DNA of 64,000 nt from Cellulomonas carbonis (GTDB taxonomy: Bacteria; Actinomycetota; Actinomycetes; Actinomycetales; Cellulomonadaceae): the NCBI RefSeq assembly GCF_014636275.1, contig NZ_BMEB01000001.1, positions 62,001 to 126,000 of the forward strand, in the 5' to 3' direction. Shown here piece after piece: positions 33,721 through 42,309 of the stretch. Positions within the stretch are counted from its first letter, which is position 1. The number at the start of each line of letters is the position of its first letter. Below the pieces are notes generated by a model. The model searched no databases and was not told the DNA's origin. It saw nothing but the letters and a program-made list of their open reading frames with translations. The translations under genes and the position numbers were made by a program.

Positions 33721-36600
33721 TCAGCCCGCTGCGCGCGCCGTCAGCCAGTCGACGAGGTGCTCGCCGTCGACGGGCGGGGCGTAGTGGAAGCCCTGGGCGT
33801 GGTGGACGCCGACCTCGGCGAGCCGGACCGCGACCGGCTGGGACTCGACGCCCTCGGCGATCACGTCCAGGCCGAGCGACCCCGCGAGGTCGACGACGGA
33901 CCGGATGATCGCGAGGTCGACGTCGCCGTCCTCGACCTCGGCGACGAACGCGCGGTCGATCTTCAGCGTGCTCACGGGGAGCGAGCGCAGGTACGCGAGC
34001 GCCGAGTAGCCGGTGCCGAAGTCGTCGACGGCGCACGTGACCCCGGCCGACGCGAGCCGCTGGAGCACGGCCCGGGCGCGCCGCTCCACGAGGGCCGACT
34101 CGGTCACCTCGACGGACAGGACGCCCGCCGCGCGCGCGAGCTCGTCGACGAGGGTCTCCGCCGACTCGCGGTCGGTGAGGCTCGCGACGCTCACGTTGAC
34201 GGCGATCGGGAGCGCGACGCCGAGGGCGCGCAGCCGCTCCGCGAGCGCGGTCGCGTGGCGGACGACGCACAGCGTCAGCTCGCCGATGAGCCCCGTCTGC
34301 TCGGCGAGCGGGACGAACTGGTCGGGCGGCACGAGGCCGCGCGCGGGGTGCCGCCACCGCACGAGGGCCTCGAGCGAGACGGGGGCGCCCGACGCCATGT
34401 CGACGACGGGCTGGTAGTGCACCTCGAGCTCGCCGTTGCGGATGCCGGCGCGCAGCTCGGTGATGAGCGTGAGCCGCTCGGCGGGCGCGGCGTCGACCGT
34501 CGGGTCGTACACGACCCAGTGGCCGCCGGACGTCCGCTTGGCCCGGTACATCGCGACGTCGGCGTGGCGCAGGAGCGTCGAGGCGTCCGTCCCGTGCGCG
34601 GGCGCCACCGCGGCGCCCATCGACGCGGACAGCGTGATGTCGAGGCCGTCGAGCCGCACCGGCTCCTCGACGGCCGCGAGGAGCGACTCGGCCACGATCG
34701 TGAGCGCGTCGTCGGCGAGCGGGCCCGGCAGGCACACCGCGAACTCGTCGCCGCCGAGCCGCCCGACCGTCCCGGCGTCGCCGACGACGACGTGCAGCCG
34801 GCCGCCGAGCACCTCGAGCAGCAGGTCGCCGGCGTGGTGACCGAGCGAGTCGTTGACGTCCTTGAACCCATCCAGGTCCAGCAGCAGGAGCGCCGTCGAG
34901 GAGCCGTCCTCGAGCGCCGTCGCGATGGCAGCGTCGACCTCGCGCCGGAGGACCACCCGGTTCGGCAGGCGCGTGAGCGCGTCGTGCTCGGCCAGCTCGC
35001 GCAGTCGCTCCTCGGCGTCGTGGCGCTCGACGGCGGCACCGAGCACGTGCGCGAGCTGCTGCAGGAACACGACGTCGTCGGTCGGGAACGCGTCGTCGTC
35101 GGTCGCCGCGACGAAGACCGCGCCGTGGACCAGGCCGCCGACGATCACGGGTACGGCGGCGTCGCTGCGCAGGCCCAGCGGCAGGACGGGGCCGCGCTGG
35201 ACGTCGTCCGGGCCCGGGATGCGGGCGACGGCGGTCGCGACGCCGCTGGTCAGAGCCCCGAAGAGCGCCGTGCCCCGGACGCCGTCGAGGTCGAGGGCGG
35301 GCGGGAGCCCCTCGGCGAGCGGGCCGGCTGCCGCGTCGAGCAGGACCCGTGCGCCGTCGAGCCTCACCACGCCGGCCAGCGGCGGTCGGAGCACGCGGCG
35401 GACCTGCTCGACGGTCGCGGTCGTCAGTGTGCGCGGGTCGGTCGCCGTCACGGCCTCCCGGCCGAGCTCGGCCACGGCACGCTGCTGGTCCGCACGCCGC
35501 TCGAGCGCACGCGCAGCGGTGTGCGACGCCGTGACGTCGAGGAAGTAGACCGACAGGCCGTTCCCCGAGGGGCGCGCGCGCACGTCGAACCACCCCTCGA
35601 GCGGCGCGTAGTACTCGATGAACGCGACGGGGCGCCCCGTCGCGACCGCCTCGCGGTAGCCGCGCTCGAACGACGAGCCGACGGTCTCGGGGAACTCGTC
35701 CCAGATCGACGCGCCGAGGAGCTCGCCCGCCGGGCGGCGCAGGAGCCGCTCGGCCGCGGGGTTGACGAACGTGAAGCGCCAGTGGCGGTCGAGCGCGTAG
35801 AACGCGTCGGACGCGCTGTCGAGCAGCTCCCGGGTCCGTGCCGCCGCGAGCTCCGCCGACAGCTCGGCGCGCGACCGCTCGAGGATGAGGGCCGCCGCGC
35901 CCGCGACCTCGTGGAGCAGCACGACGCGCCGGGCGCGCTCGGCGTCGTCGAGCCCGGTCGGGAGCCACACCGCGACCCTCCCGAGCGGCTGCCGGTCGCG
36001 GCCCAGGAGCGGGAGGTCGACCGGCGGCACGGTCACGTCGGGTGCGCCGGCGGTCGCCCGGTACGGGCGGACGTCGGTCCCGGCCCACCCCACGACGGTG
36101 GGTGGCGCCGCGGAGGCCACGACCCCGAGCGCGCGGGTGACGCGGCGGACCTGCTCGGCGACGGCCGAGACGGTCGCCGCGTACGTGCCCGCCGAGGAGA
36201 CCGCGAGGACGGCGTCGTGCACCTCGCGTCGCTCGCCCTCGCGGCGCCGTGCCTCGGTCACGTCGCGGGCGATCCCGTAGCACAGGCCCGTCGAGGGGTC
36301 GGCCCACGCGCTCCACACGAGGTCCCGCCAGCCTCCTCTCGCGTCCTGGTACCGGTTCTCGAAGCCGGCGAACCGCTCGCCCGCGGCCATCCCGGCGAGC
36401 ACGTCGCGCGTCGCGTCGACGTCGTCGGGGTGCACCAGGTCCAGGACGCGTCGCCCCACGAGGGTCGGGACGGGACGGTCGAGGGTCGTGGCCCACGCCT
36501 CGTTGAGGTGCACGAAGCGGCCCGCGGCGTCGACGACGCAGAGCAGGTCGAGCGAGAGGGCGAAGAATCGCTCGAGATCGCCCCGCCCGGGGGAGGCCAT
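33721..36600 (-). CDS. PAS/GAF-GGDEF-EAL dual cyclic-di-GMP protein
   Basis: A 959-aa cytoplasmic sensor. A PAS domain (~1-130, LERFFALSLDLLCVVDAAGRF) is followed by a GAF-like region (~140-300), a second PAS (~310-420, LLDSASDAFYALDRHW) and another GAF-like region (~430-560). The GGDEF domain has an intact GGDEF at 616-620 but no RxxD inhibitory site at the usual place. The EAL domain has EAL at 744-746, plus DDFGTGYSAL and IAEGVES. Both catalytic motifs look competent, so the protein could make and break cyclic-di-GMP. ATG at 36600 has a GGGAGG site. It is divergent from the cation ATPase. Confidence 0.9.
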   Translation of the reverse strand: MASPGRGDLERFFALSLDLLCVVDAAGRFVHLNEAWATTLDRPVPTLVGRRVLDLVHPDDVDATRDVLAGMAAGERFAGFENRYQDARGGWRDLVWSAWADPSTGLCYGIARDVTEARRREGERREVHDAVLAVSSAGTYAATVSAVAEQVRRVTRALGVVASAAPPTVVGWAGTDVRPYRATAGAPDVTVPPVDLPLLGRDRQPLGRVAVWLPTGLDDAERARRVVLLHEVAGAAALILERSRAELSAELAAARTRELLDSASDAFYALDRHWRFTFVNPAAERLLRRPAGELLGASIWDEFPETVGSSFERGYREAVATGRPVAFIEYYAPLEGWFDVRARPSGNGLSVYFLDVTASHTAARALERRADQQRAVAELGREAVTATDPRTLTTATVEQVRRVLRPPLAGVVRLDGARVLLDAAAGPLAEGLPPALDLDGVRGTALFGALTSGVATAVARIPGPDDVQRGPVLPLGLRSDAAVPVIVGGLVHGAVFVAATDDDAFPTDDVVFLQQLAHVLGAAVERHDAEERLRELAEHDALTRLPNRVVLRREVDAAIATALEDGSSTALLLLDLDGFKDVNDSLGHHAGDLLLEVLGGRLHVVVGDAGTVGRLGGDEFAVCLPGPLADDALTIVAESLLAAVEEPVRLDGLDITLSASMGAAVAPAHGTDASTLLRHADVAMYRAKRTSGGHWVVYDPTVDAAPAERLTLITELRAGIRNGELEVHYQPVVDMASGAPVSLEALVRWRHPARGLVPPDQFVPLAEQTGLIGELTLCVVRHATALAERLRALGVALPIAVNVSVASLTDRESAETLVDELARAAGVLSVEVTESALVERRARAVLQRLASAGVTCAVDDFGTGYSALAYLRSLPVSTLKIDRAFVAEVEDGDVDLAIIRSVVDLAGSLGLDVIAEGVESQPVAVRLAEVGVHHAQGFHYAPPVDGEHLVDWLTARAAG

Positions 36601-36823
36601 GAGCCACTGTGACGTGTCGCGGGGGCCACCGCCAGCAGGGGAACCGCCCGGTCGGCCGGCGCGTTGGTCCGGAGACGACGACGTCGGCGCGAAGCCCGCC
36701 CCGCGCACCGCGGCGGCGCGGGATCCTGGCAGCGGGTCCCGGCGACGCCGACCGGCGCCGACCCGCACCCGAACGCACCCGTCCGCACCCGAGCGGGCCC
36801 GCCGGAGCCGAGGAGCACGCCGC

Positions 36824-39670
36824 ATGACGACCGCCGGAGCCGACCAGCCGGACACCCGTCCCAGCACGCGGGGGGTCGGCCACGCGCTCGTCGCGCCCTG
36901 GTCGCTCCCGCCCGAGGACGTCGTGCGCGAGGTCGCCGGGAGCAGGGAGGGCCTCGGCGCACGCGAGGCGCAGGAGCGGCTCGTCCGCGACGGCCGCAAC
37001 GCCCTGCCCGAGCCGCCACGGCCGTCGGCGGTCCGGCGCCTGCTGAGCCAGTACGCCGACGTCCTCATCTACATCCTGGTCGTCGCCGCGGCGCTCAAGG
37101 CGTTCACGCGCGACTGGGTCGACCTCGTCGTGATCGTCGTCGTCATCGTCGCGACGGGACTCATCGGCTTCGTGCAGGAGGGTCGCGCCGCGTCCGCCCT
37201 CGCGGGTCTGCGCAGGATGCAGTCGCTCGACGCGCAGGTGCGCCGCGACGGCGACTGGGGCGTCGTCGACTCGGCGACCCTCGTCGTCGGTGACGTCGTC
37301 CGTGTGCGCAGCGGGGACCGGGTGCCGGCCGACGTCCGGCTGCTCACCTCGGCCCAGCTCCAGGTCGACGAGTCGGCCCTGACCGGCGAGTCGGTGCCCG
37401 CGGAGAAGTCGGCCGACCCGGTCGACGCCGACGCCGGCGTGGGCGACCGCACGCCGATGCTGTTCTCGGGCACGATCGTGACCGCCGGGAACGGCGAGGG
37501 GGTCGTCGTCGCGACCGGCCGGGACACGGAGATCGGCCGCATCTCGACCCTCGTGAGCGAGCAGACCACCACGGACACGCCGCTGGCGCGCCAGCTCGAC
37601 CACCTCGGCAAGCAGCTCTCGGTGCTCATCGCCGTCCTCGCCGTCGTCATGCTGCTGGTCGGTCGCCTCGTGCACGGGCTCGACGTCGACGCGCTCATCT
37701 CGGCGGCCATCGGGTTCGCGGTCGCCGCCGTCCCCGAGGGGCTCCCCGCGCTGGTGACGATCACGCTCGCGCTCGGCGTGCAGCAGATGGCCCGGCGTCG
37801 GGCGATCACGCGCAGGATGGAGGCCGTCGAGACCCTCGGCTCGACGACGACGATCTGCTCGGACAAGACCGGCACGCTCACGCAGAACGAGATGACGGCC
37901 CGTGCCGTGGTCACGCCCGCGGGCTCGTACACGGTCGAGGGCACGGGGTACGACCCGGCCGGACGCGTCGTCGCCGCGGACGGCACGGAGGCGGACCCCC
38001 GGGCGCACCCCGACCTGGCGGCGCTGGTGCTCGCCGTCGGCATGTGCAACGACGCGCGGGTCGAGCGGGCCGACGACGGGTGGCGCGTCGTGGGGCAGCC
38101 GACCGAGGGTGCGCTGGTCGTCCTCGCTGCCAAGGCGGGCGGCGTGCCCGACGCGGCGGAACGCGTGCACGTGGTGCCGTTCGAGTCGAGCCACAAGTTC
38201 GCCGCGACGCTGGACGACGTCCCCGCCGCTGCGCTCGGCGGGGCCGCCGGCGGAAGGCGGGACGGTGCGCCGGCAGGCACGTCGGGCGGGGCGCTGCGGC
38301 TCGTGCACGTCGTCGGGGCGCCGGACCGCCTGCTGGACCGCGCGCGCACCGAGTGGTCGGCCGACGGCGAGCCCACCCCCCTGGACCGGGCGGCGTGGGA
38401 CGAGCGGGTCGACGCGCTCTCGGCACGTGGGCTGCGCGTGCTCGCCGCGGCCGTCCGGCCGGCCGACGGCGTCGTGACGATCACGCTGGACGACGTCGAC
38501 GACGACCTCACGTTCCTCGGCGTCGTGGGCATCGTCGACCCGCCCCGGCCCGAGGCGACCGCGGCGATCGCCGAGGCCCACGGTGCGGGGATCCGCGTCA
38601 AGATGATCACCGGCGACCACCGCGGCACCGCGACGGCGATCGCGCGCGAGCTCGGCATCGCACCCGGGGAGGGCGACGTCCGCGCGCTCACCGGCGCCGA
38701 GCTCCAGGCGATGGACGACGACGAGCTGCGCGAGGTCGTGCGCGACGTCGACGTCTACGCGCGCACCTCGCCCGAGCACAAGCTGCGGATCGTCCGCGCG
38801 CTGCAGTCGCACGGTGAGGTGGTCGCGATGACCGGCGACGGCGTGAACGACGCGCCGTCGATCACGCGCGCGGACGTCGGCGTCGCGATGGGGATCAAGG
38901 GCACCGAGGCGACCAAGGAGGCGGCCGACATCGTCCTGGCGGACGACGACTTCGCGACCATCGAGCGGGCGGTCGAGGAGGGCAGGCGCATCTACGACAA
39001 CATCCGCAAGGCCGTCGTCTTCCTCCTGCCGACCAACGGCGCGCAGTCGCTCGTCGTCCTCGTCGCGGTGCTCGCGGGGCTCACCCTGCCGCTGTCGCCC
39101 GTGCAGATCCTCTGGATCAACCTCGTCACGGCGCTCACGCTGTCCCTCACGCTCGCCGGCGAGCCCGCCGAGCCGGGGATCATGCGGCGGCCGCCGCGGT
39201 CCCCGGACGAGCAGGTGCTGTCGGGGCGCGCGACCGCGATCGTGCTCGTCGCCTCGGTCGTCATCGGTGGTGCGACGCTGCTGGTCTACCTCCTCGAGAG
39301 CGCGCGCACGGGCGACCACGCCGTCGCGCAGACGTCCGCGGTCATGATGCTCGCGCTCGGCCAGCTCGCGTTCCTGCTCAGCTGCCGCCTGCTGAACGGG
39401 TCGGCCTTCACGGTCCGCGTCCTCACCGGCAACCCGGGGCTGTGGGTCTCGGCGGGTGCCCTCGTCGCGCTGCAGCTGGTGTTCACGTACGCACCGTTCA
39501 TGCACGGCTGGTTCGGGTCCGCGCCGATCGGCGTGCACGGCTGGGTCCTGACGGCCGGGGCCGCCGTCCTCGTCTTCCTCGTGATGGAGGCGGCGAAGGC
39601 CGTCGTGCGAAGGGCTCCCGCCGGTCGTCGTGGAGGAGTAGACCGGGAGGTGGACCCGCGAAGGAGCTGA
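36824..39670 (+). CDS. P-type cation ATPase (P2 subgroup, calcium-type)
   Basis: An ion pump driven by a phospho-aspartate intermediate. The 948-aa protein has an N-terminal cation-ATPase domain (GLGAREAQERLVRDGRNALPE), ten predicted helices, TGES in the actuator domain, PEGLP in helix 4 (ion-binding PEGL as in calcium and sodium pumps) and the phosphorylation site DKTGTLT (Asp347). MITGDHRGTA, the TGDGVNDAPS hinge and a C-terminal six-helix domain complete it. The residues point to Ca2+ or another P2-type cation, not heavy metals. It is followed after 3 bp by an ABC ATPase gene. Start chosen for the GAGGAG site. Confidence 0.9.
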   Translation: MTTAGADQPDTRPSTRGVGHALVAPWSLPPEDVVREVAGSREGLGAREAQERLVRDGRNALPEPPRPSAVRRLLSQYADVLIYILVVAAALKAFTRDWVDLVVIVVVIVATGLIGFVQEGRAASALAGLRRMQSLDAQVRRDGDWGVVDSATLVVGDVVRVRSGDRVPADVRLLTSAQLQVDESALTGESVPAEKSADPVDADAGVGDRTPMLFSGTIVTAGNGEGVVVATGRDTEIGRISTLVSEQTTTDTPLARQLDHLGKQLSVLIAVLAVVMLLVGRLVHGLDVDALISAAIGFAVAAVPEGLPALVTITLALGVQQMARRRAITRRMEAVETLGSTTTICSDKTGTLTQNEMTARAVVTPAGSYTVEGTGYDPAGRVVAADGTEADPRAHPDLAALVLAVGMCNDARVERADDGWRVVGQPTEGALVVLAAKAGGVPDAAERVHVVPFESSHKFAATLDDVPAAALGGAAGGRRDGAPAGTSGGALRLVHVVGAPDRLLDRARTEWSADGEPTPLDRAAWDERVDALSARGLRVLAAAVRPADGVVTITLDDVDDDLTFLGVVGIVDPPRPEATAAIAEAHGAGIRVKMITGDHRGTATAIARELGIAPGEGDVRALTGAELQAMDDDELREVVRDVDVYARTSPEHKLRIVRALQSHGEVVAMTGDGVNDAPSITRADVGVAMGIKGTEATKEAADIVLADDDFATIERAVEEGRRIYDNIRKAVVFLLPTNGAQSLVVLVAVLAGLTLPLSPVQILWINLVTALTLSLTLAGEPAEPGIMRRPPRSPDEQVLSGRATAIVLVASVVIGGATLLVYLLESARTGDHAVAQTSAVMMLALGQLAFLLSCRLLNGSAFTVRVLTGNPGLWVSAGALVALQLVFTYAPFMHGWFGSAPIGVHGWVLTAGAAVLVFLVMEAAKAVVRRAPAGRRGGVDREVDPRRS

Positions 39671-39673
39671 GCC

Positions 39674-40582
39674 ATGCCTGCCGTCGTCGCCCGCGGACTG
39701 CGCAAGACCTACGGCGACGTCGTCGCCGTCGAGGAGGTCGACCTCACGGTCGACGAGGGTGAGGTGGTCGCCCTCCTCGGGCCCAACGGAGCCGGGAAGA
39801 CCACGACGGTGGAGCTGCTCGAGGGTCACCGCACCCCCGACGCGGGCGAGGTGCGGGTGCTCGGCCACGACCCGCGCACGGGCGGACGGGCCTTCCGTGA
39901 GCGCATCGGCGTCGTGCTGCAGGAGGCCGGGTTCGAGGAGCTGTTCACGCCCCGCGAGCTGGTCCGCCTGCACGCCGGCTACTACCCGGCGCCGCGCGCC
40001 GTCGACGACGTGCTCGCGCTCGTGGGTCTCGAGGACAAGGCCGACGCGCGTGTGCGCACGCTCTCGGGCGGCCAGCGTCGGCGCCTCGACCTCGGCCTGG
40101 GGATCGTGGGCAACCCCGAGATGCTCTTCCTGGACGAGCCCACGACGGGGTTCGACCCGTCGGCGCGCCGCCGTGCGTGGGACCTCGTCGACGCGCTGAG
40201 GGGGCTCGGTGCCACGATCCTGCTCACGACGCACTACCTCGACGAGGCCGAGCACCTCGCGGACCGGCTCGTCGTCGTCGACCGCGGGCGCGTCGTCGCG
40301 ACGGGCACACCCGAGCAGCTCGCCGCCGCGGCGGGCCTCGCGACCGTCGTGTCGTTCCGCCTTCCCGGCGGCGCCTCGGCGGGCGACCTGCCCGCGCTCG
40401 GCGACGGCGTCCGCGTCTCGGGTGCGGTCGTCGAGGTACGGACCCGGACCGCCACGGCCGACGTCGCCGCGCTCGCGGCGTGGGCGGTCGCGCGCGGGAG
40501 CGAGCTCGAGGCCCTGACCGTCGCGCGTCCGACCCTCGAGGACGTCTACCTCGACCTCGTCGAGGAGGCGACGGGGCCGTGA
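39674..40582 (+). CDS. ABC transporter ATPase, drug/antibiotic-export type (DrrA-like)
   Basis: A 302-aa ATPase with Walker A GPNGAGKTT (36-44), a Q-loop in GVVLQEAGFEELFTPREL, the signature LSGGQRRRLDLGLGI, Walker B MLFLDEPTTGFDPSARR and switch His in LLTTHYLDEAEHLADR. The C-terminal ~80-residue domain ending in LTVARPTLEDVYLDLV is typical of ABC-2 exporters of the CcmA/DrrA kind. It overlaps the permease gene by GTGA and follows the P-type ATPase closely, so all three are probably co-transcribed. The exported compound is unknown. Confidence 0.9.
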   Translation: MPAVVARGLRKTYGDVVAVEEVDLTVDEGEVVALLGPNGAGKTTTVELLEGHRTPDAGEVRVLGHDPRTGGRAFRERIGVVLQEAGFEELFTPRELVRLHAGYYPAPRAVDDVLALVGLEDKADARVRTLSGGQRRRLDLGLGIVGNPEMLFLDEPTTGFDPSARRRAWDLVDALRGLGATILLTTHYLDEAEHLADRLVVVDRGRVVATGTPEQLAAAAGLATVVSFRLPGGASAGDLPALGDGVRVSGAVVEVRTRTATADVAALAAWAVARGSELEALTVARPTLEDVYLDLVEEATGP

Positions 40583-42282
40583 GCGGCGGCGCACTGCTCG
40601 CGCGTCAGGTCCGTCACGAGCTCGTCGCCCTCGTGCGGTCGCCCGTCACGCTGATCCTGAGCGTCGGCTTCCCGCTGCTGTTCTTCGTCCTCATCGCGGC
40701 GCTCGTGGGGGACGTCGAGGTCGCCGGGAGCGGGGGCGTGCGCGTGGCGCAGCTCGTCGCCCCGGGCTTCGCCGCGTTCGGCGTCGTCATGGCGACGTTC
40801 TCGTTCCTCGCGTACGGGTTCTCCGAGGCGCGGGCGACCGGGGTCCTCAAGCGTCTCGGCGGCACGCCGCTGCCGCGGTGGGCGCTGCTCGGCGGACGCA
40901 TCGGGGCGGCGCTGCTGCTCGGGCTGATCGCGACCGCGCTCGTCGTGGGCGTCGGCGTCGCGGCGTTCGGGATCGAGGTCCAGACCCGGTCGGTCGCGGC
41001 GGTCCTCGTGACGATCGTGCTCGGCTCGGTCACCTTCAGCGCGCTCGGGCTCGCGCTCGCGACCGTGCTGCCCACGCCGCAGACCACGCTCGCGGTCACC
41101 AACGGCCTGGTCGTCGTCCTGTCGTTCTTCTCAGGGGTCTTCACGTTCGGCGCGCAGACGCCCGCGTGGATGTCGACCGTCGGCTCGCTGTTCCCGCTCG
41201 AGCACCTCGTCGTCGTGCTCGGCGACGCGTTCGACCCGTTCCTGACCGGCTCGGGCTTCCAGCCCGACCGACTGGCGGCGCTCGCCACGTGGGGGGTGGC
41301 CGGTGCGCTCCTGGGGGCATGGGGCCTGCGCCGGACCGCCGACGGTGCCACGCGGACCACCCGGGCCACGCGGGCGACCCGGGGCGGGCGGGCCGCGGGC
41401 GTGCGCGGACGGGACCCGCGCGCCGCCGACGCGCGCCCGCGTCGTACGACCCGCCCGACCGTCGGCCGGCTCGTGCTCGACGAGGTCGGTCACACCCAGC
41501 GGGCCCTGTGGCGGGACCCGTCGTCGACGTTCTTCGCGGTCGCGTTCCCCGTGGTGCTCGCGGTGGTGATCCCGCTGGTCAACGGGGGCGGCGACGTCGA
41601 GCTCGAGGACGGCGCCCTGCTCGGCACCTGGTTCGCGGCCACGATGGCGGTCTACGGAGCGGCGGTGACGGCGTACGTCAACATGCCCGAGTCGCTCGCG
41701 GAGGCCCGGGCGCGCGGGGTCCTGAAGCGCCTGCGCGGGACCCCGCTGCCGCTCGGCGCGCTCCTCGCCGGACGGGTCGCGGGCGCGGTCGCGATCGCCC
41801 TGTGGACGACCGCCCTGGTGCTCGGCGTCAGCGCGGTCGTGTTCGGGACCGGCGTCCCGCCGGGGTGGTCGGCGGCGGCGGGCGTCGTGACGCTCTCGGC
41901 GGTGTGCTTCGCGACGCTCGGTCTCGCGGTCGTCGCGCTCGTGCGGTCGGGCGAGTCGGTCGTCGGGGTCACCCTCGGCTCGCTGCTGCCGCTGTGCTTC
42001 GTGTCGGACGTCTTCGTCCGGGGTGCGACCTTCCCGCCCTGGCTCGACGCGCTCTCGTGGGTCTTCCCGCTGCGGCACGCCGCGAACGCGACGACGACCG
42101 CGGTCGTCGGCGACGCCGTGCCGGCGGAGCACCTGCTCGTGATCGCCGCGTGGACCGTCGCGGGGGCCGCGGTGGTCGCGTGGCGGTTCGAGCGGGCGGA
42201 GGCCGCCCGGCGGCACGGTCCCGTCGGACCGCGTCGTCCCGCGCCGTCCCGGGCGAGGAGGCGGCACCGCGTCGTGGTGTGA
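40579..42282 (+). CDS. ABC-2 type permease, fused tandem dimer
   Basis: A 567-aa membrane protein with two homologous ABC-2 permease halves: residues ~1-255 and ~300-555. Each half repeats the same landmarks: FPLLFFVLIAAL / FPVVLAVVIPLV, then EARATGVLKRLGGTPLPRWALLGGRIGAA / EARARGVLKRLRGTPLPLGALLAGRVAGA, and LFPLEHLVVVL / VFPLRHAANAT. A basic, Thr/Arg-rich cytoplasmic linker (about 255-300) joins them. ABC-2 exporters usually use two copies of a ~250-aa subunit; here both are in one chain, which could make the pore asymmetric. The gene is translationally coupled to the ATPase gene. Confidence 0.88.
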   Translation: MSGGALLARQVRHELVALVRSPVTLILSVGFPLLFFVLIAALVGDVEVAGSGGVRVAQLVAPGFAAFGVVMATFSFLAYGFSEARATGVLKRLGGTPLPRWALLGGRIGAALLLGLIATALVVGVGVAAFGIEVQTRSVAAVLVTIVLGSVTFSALGLALATVLPTPQTTLAVTNGLVVVLSFFSGVFTFGAQTPAWMSTVGSLFPLEHLVVVLGDAFDPFLTGSGFQPDRLAALATWGVAGALLGAWGLRRTADGATRTTRATRATRGGRAAGVRGRDPRAADARPRRTTRPTVGRLVLDEVGHTQRALWRDPSSTFFAVAFPVVLAVVIPLVNGGGDVELEDGALLGTWFAATMAVYGAAVTAYVNMPESLAEARARGVLKRLRGTPLPLGALLAGRVAGAVAIALWTTALVLGVSAVVFGTGVPPGWSAAAGVVTLSAVCFATLGLAVVALVRSGESVVGVTLGSLLPLCFVSDVFVRGATFPPWLDALSWVFPLRHAANATTTAVVGDAVPAEHLLVIAAWTVAGAAVVAWRFERAEAARRHGPVGPRRPAPSRARRRHRVVV

Positions 42283-42309
42283 GTCCGCGGGCCGGTCACG
42301 GTGCGGGCG

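Noticed and set aside
33506-40594. A 2362-codon open frame on the minus strand
   Set aside because: It lies antisense to the P-type ATPase, the ABC ATPase and the EAL-PAS gene, and is Arg/Gly/Pro-rich with no domains. Such frames arise from the strong third-position GC bias.
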